In this document: one piece after another, positions 34,039 to 35,677 of the stretch
How positions within the stretch are numbered: the stretch's first letter is position 1
Layout of the letters: the number at the start of each line of letters is the position of its first letter
NCBI GenBank assembly: GCA_944359075.1
Contig: CALVSR010000009.1
Coordinates: 1 to 35,677 of the forward strand
Direction of reading: 5' to 3'
Origin: an uncultured Bacilli bacterium
Lineage (GTDB): Bacteria; Bacillota_I; Bacilli_A; RF39; UBA660
DNA: 35,677 nt
Notes under the pieces: model-generated
Databases searched by the model: none
What the model was told of the DNA's origin: nothing
The model's input: the letters and a program-made list of their open reading frames with translations, nothing else
Program-made: the position numbers and the translations under genes

Positions 34039-34321
34039 TTTTTCTAAAACTTTTACTAATCATTATTAGTATCTGATTATGTCTAAATACTTATTTATTT
34101 TCAGCATTCTAGACAGTATCTATTTTCTCACACTTTTGATATTACTAATAGAAAAAACATTACCAAATTCCTTAGATCATTACCTTAATTTAATTATATC
34201 GTTCATTGATTATAGTTTTTGGAAATCCATTATCCATCATAATCTTTCACTTTCTATCAGTAGCTACACTATAACAAAAGCAAACAATAATGCAAAATAA
34301 CCAATTTTATCAATTTTAGAT

Positions 34322-34369
34322 GAAAAGAAAAAAGATTTTAAGTTTTCTCTAGAGAAATTCTTAAAATCT
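34322..34369 (-). terminator. Terminator after the surface protein gene
   Basis: A long hairpin: outer stem AGATTTTAAG/CTTAAAATCT (34333-34342 and 34360-34369) with an inner TTTCTC/GAGAAA stem, followed on the minus strand by TTTTTTCTTTT. It lies 46 bases after the stop codon. Confidence 0.85.
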
Positions 34370-34414
34370 CATGATATATATCATTCAAAATATAAATTTT
34401 ATATTTGTTTTAAA

Positions 34415-35677
34415 TTATTGAACTACATAAGGATCACTACTAGTCCCAGATCCTATTACTTTAACATCAGAATTTAAATTAATGACAGGATATAAAGGAC
34501 TTACTGCTATAAGAATATCCGCACTATTTAAATATCCGGTAGGAAATAATTTCCATACAGCTGATGAGGAACTTGGAGTATAAAATCCAGCTGGACTGAT
34601 TAACCAAAAAGAACTATTTCTATTCAAATAATAGCGATCATTATTTACACCTGGATATCCACCTGCAAAGACTACTTCATCATAACTGATCAATCCTATA
34701 TTACTATTTATCATTCCATAACCATTTCCATCTGTCTGGCATTTAAAATTAGGAATATAGTCTTTATATATACTCATTTGGGCTTGATTAGATATATGAT
34801 TAGAATCATATTTTACTCTTGCTTCTTCACAAAAATAATTGCCTGTAGCTATTTTATCTGTATAGTTCAATAAATTGGTTTGATACCATGATTCTAGCAC
34901 TGATTTTGCATCACTATTACTATAGTACATATAACTATAGTTGTTTTTATTAGAATTAAAGCTGTAAGATTTATTTTGATTAACGCCTTCATCCATGATT
35001 AATCGTACAGTACCATCTTCATTGATTCTAATAATTCTCCATGTAAAGCCTGCAAAGGATACATAATTATTTTCTACTTCTCCTCTAAAGTAATAGGTTG
35101 GTTTCCCTGTATTGGTTGCTGTTGACCTATATAATCCACTGGCATCATCACTGTTATTACTTGAAGTAGTTAAGGTTGGCTCCGCTGTGATTAATCGATT
35201 ATTCGCTAAAATTGTTTGGGACAATGTATTAGCAGCTGGTGAGGATACGATTTCAGCATTCGCATATACATTTACAGTTAAAGTAAATGTTTTTCCATTC
35301 ATACTTCCATTTGAAAACTCAGTATCCTCACTAATCCACATTCTTAATCTAAAATCTTTTTCATAGTTACTACTATTTGCTGGTACAGTATCTGTGTAGA
35401 TTGTTTTCTCGGTTATATTTTCTGGTACAGAAATACTAGTTTGAGCTAAGTTACTATATTGATCTAATAATATTTCCGTTTCCATATCCCCTTTTACTTC
35501 TGTTAAATATACTTTGACTGCACTTGGATCTAGTGTGGAATCACTCTTCATTCTAGCTGTTACTTCGTAGGGAATACTAGCATTTCTAGGAGTAGTACTC
35601 GTTACTTTAAAATCAAAAACATTTCCAGTTCCCATTTGCATCTTTCCTTGAGAATCACTAATTGGAAAGGCATTTTG
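34415..35677 (-). CDS. Large surface protein, C-terminal part (5' end outside window)
   Basis: The frame stays open to the window edge, so the start and any signal peptide are missing; at least 420 residues are present. The first part (about 15-150) is rich in Ser/Thr/Asn with a beta-sheet pattern like a cell-surface domain. From YVSFAGFTWRIIRINEDGTV onward comes a domain with aromatic-rich repeats (WYQTNLLNY, FWLISPAGFY, VSPLYPVINLNS), ending SGTSSDPYVVQ. Proteins with this FAG.TWRI.RIN and later PVINL pattern are frequent in gut Bacillota and are usually unnamed. There is no LPxTG or C-terminal helix in view, so any anchoring would be elsewhere. The function is unknown; exposure on the surface is inferred from composition. 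Confidence 0.7.
   Translation of the reverse strand, partial: QNAFPISDSQGKMQMGTGNVFDFKVTSTTPRNASIPYEVTARMKSDSTLDPSAVKVYLTEVKGDMETEILLDQYSNLAQTSISVPENITEKTIYTDTVPANSSNYEKDFRLRMWISEDTEFSNGSMNGKTFTLTVNVYANAEIVSSPAANTLSQTILANNRLITAEPTLTTSSNNSDDASGLYRSTATNTGKPTYYFRGEVENNYVSFAGFTWRIIRINEDGTVRLIMDEGVNQNKSYSFNSNKNNYSYMYYSNSDAKSVLESWYQTNLLNYTDKIATGNYFCEEARVKYDSNHISNQAQMSIYKDYIPNFKCQTDGNGYGMINSNIGLISYDEVVFAGGYPGVNNDRYYLNRNSSFWLISPAGFYTPSSSSAVWKLFPTGYLNSADILIAVSPLYPVINLNSDVKVIGSGTSSDPYVVQ

Larger units (their letters stand above)
34008..34414. other. AT-rich intergenic region between the surface protein gene and priA
   Basis: About 400 bases holding the terminator of the upstream gene (34322-34369) and the priA promoter (34030-34038). 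A hydrophobic 73-codon plus-strand frame at 34079-34300 has no ribosome site and is not called. Nothing else is seen. Confidence 0.6.

Noticed and set aside
34079..34300. Plus-strand hydrophobic 73-codon frame that might be a small membrane protein
   Set aside because: No ribosome site before the ATG, composition expected of AT-rich DNA, and it overlaps the region between a terminator and the priA promoter on the other strand.

Overview
The window is about 30% GC and gene-dense, and all but one of its genes lie on the minus strand. It comes from a low-GC Gram-positive bacterium. It carries PolC together with a second DnaE-type polymerase, a PASTA-domain Ser/Thr kinase with its PP2C phosphatase, strong AGGAGG-type ribosome sites and peptidoglycan genes (ddl, murF, murI, SpoIID-type). 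A full desulfoferrodoxin points to an anaerobe. The style resembles uncultured gut Bacilli (Erysipelotrichales/RF39-like), but that placement is a guess. TGA is a stop here and Trp is TGG, so the standard bacterial code applies.

Layout, read from high to low coordinates because transcription runs leftward. (1) 34415-35677: the C-terminal part of a large surface protein, cut by the window edge, with a strong terminator. (2) 34007-19839: a version of the conserved Firmicutes cluster priA...fmt...rlmN-prpC-prkC-rsgA-rpe. The usual def and rsmB are absent. Those places hold a SpoIID-like protein, a tail-anchored protein, an anchored thioredoxin and three single-pass extracytoplasmic proteins. Two of these three sit behind a promoter with a run of ten G between -35 and -10, the arrangement of a phase-variable promoter. 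(3) 19546-19737: rpmB, the only plus-strand gene, convergent with rpe; the genes are separated by three compact terminators. (4) 19352-15903: dnaE and a Nudix hydrolase, followed by a decayed Bro-N-like gene at about 15.3-15.9 kb. (5) 15167-6735: unknown protein, cation efflux protein, polC, J-domain protein, murI. (6) 6389-5268: a secreted zinc metallopeptidase. (7) 5053-1497: an alpha/beta hydrolase, membrane-anchored murF and ddl operon. (8) 1414-110: desulfoferrodoxin followed closely by a bacterial member of the Tam41/Mmp37 family, best known as the mitochondrial CDP-diacylglycerol synthase.

Functionally the window joins replication (PolC, DnaE, PriA), translation and ribosome maturation (L28, Fmt, RlmN, RsgA), and wall synthesis with its sensing (MurI, Ddl, MurF, PrkC/PrpC, SpoIID) to a lineage-specific set of surface proteins. 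The two observations most worth following up are the G10 promoter and the Tam41-like enzyme. All assignments come from reading motifs by eye; no database search was run.
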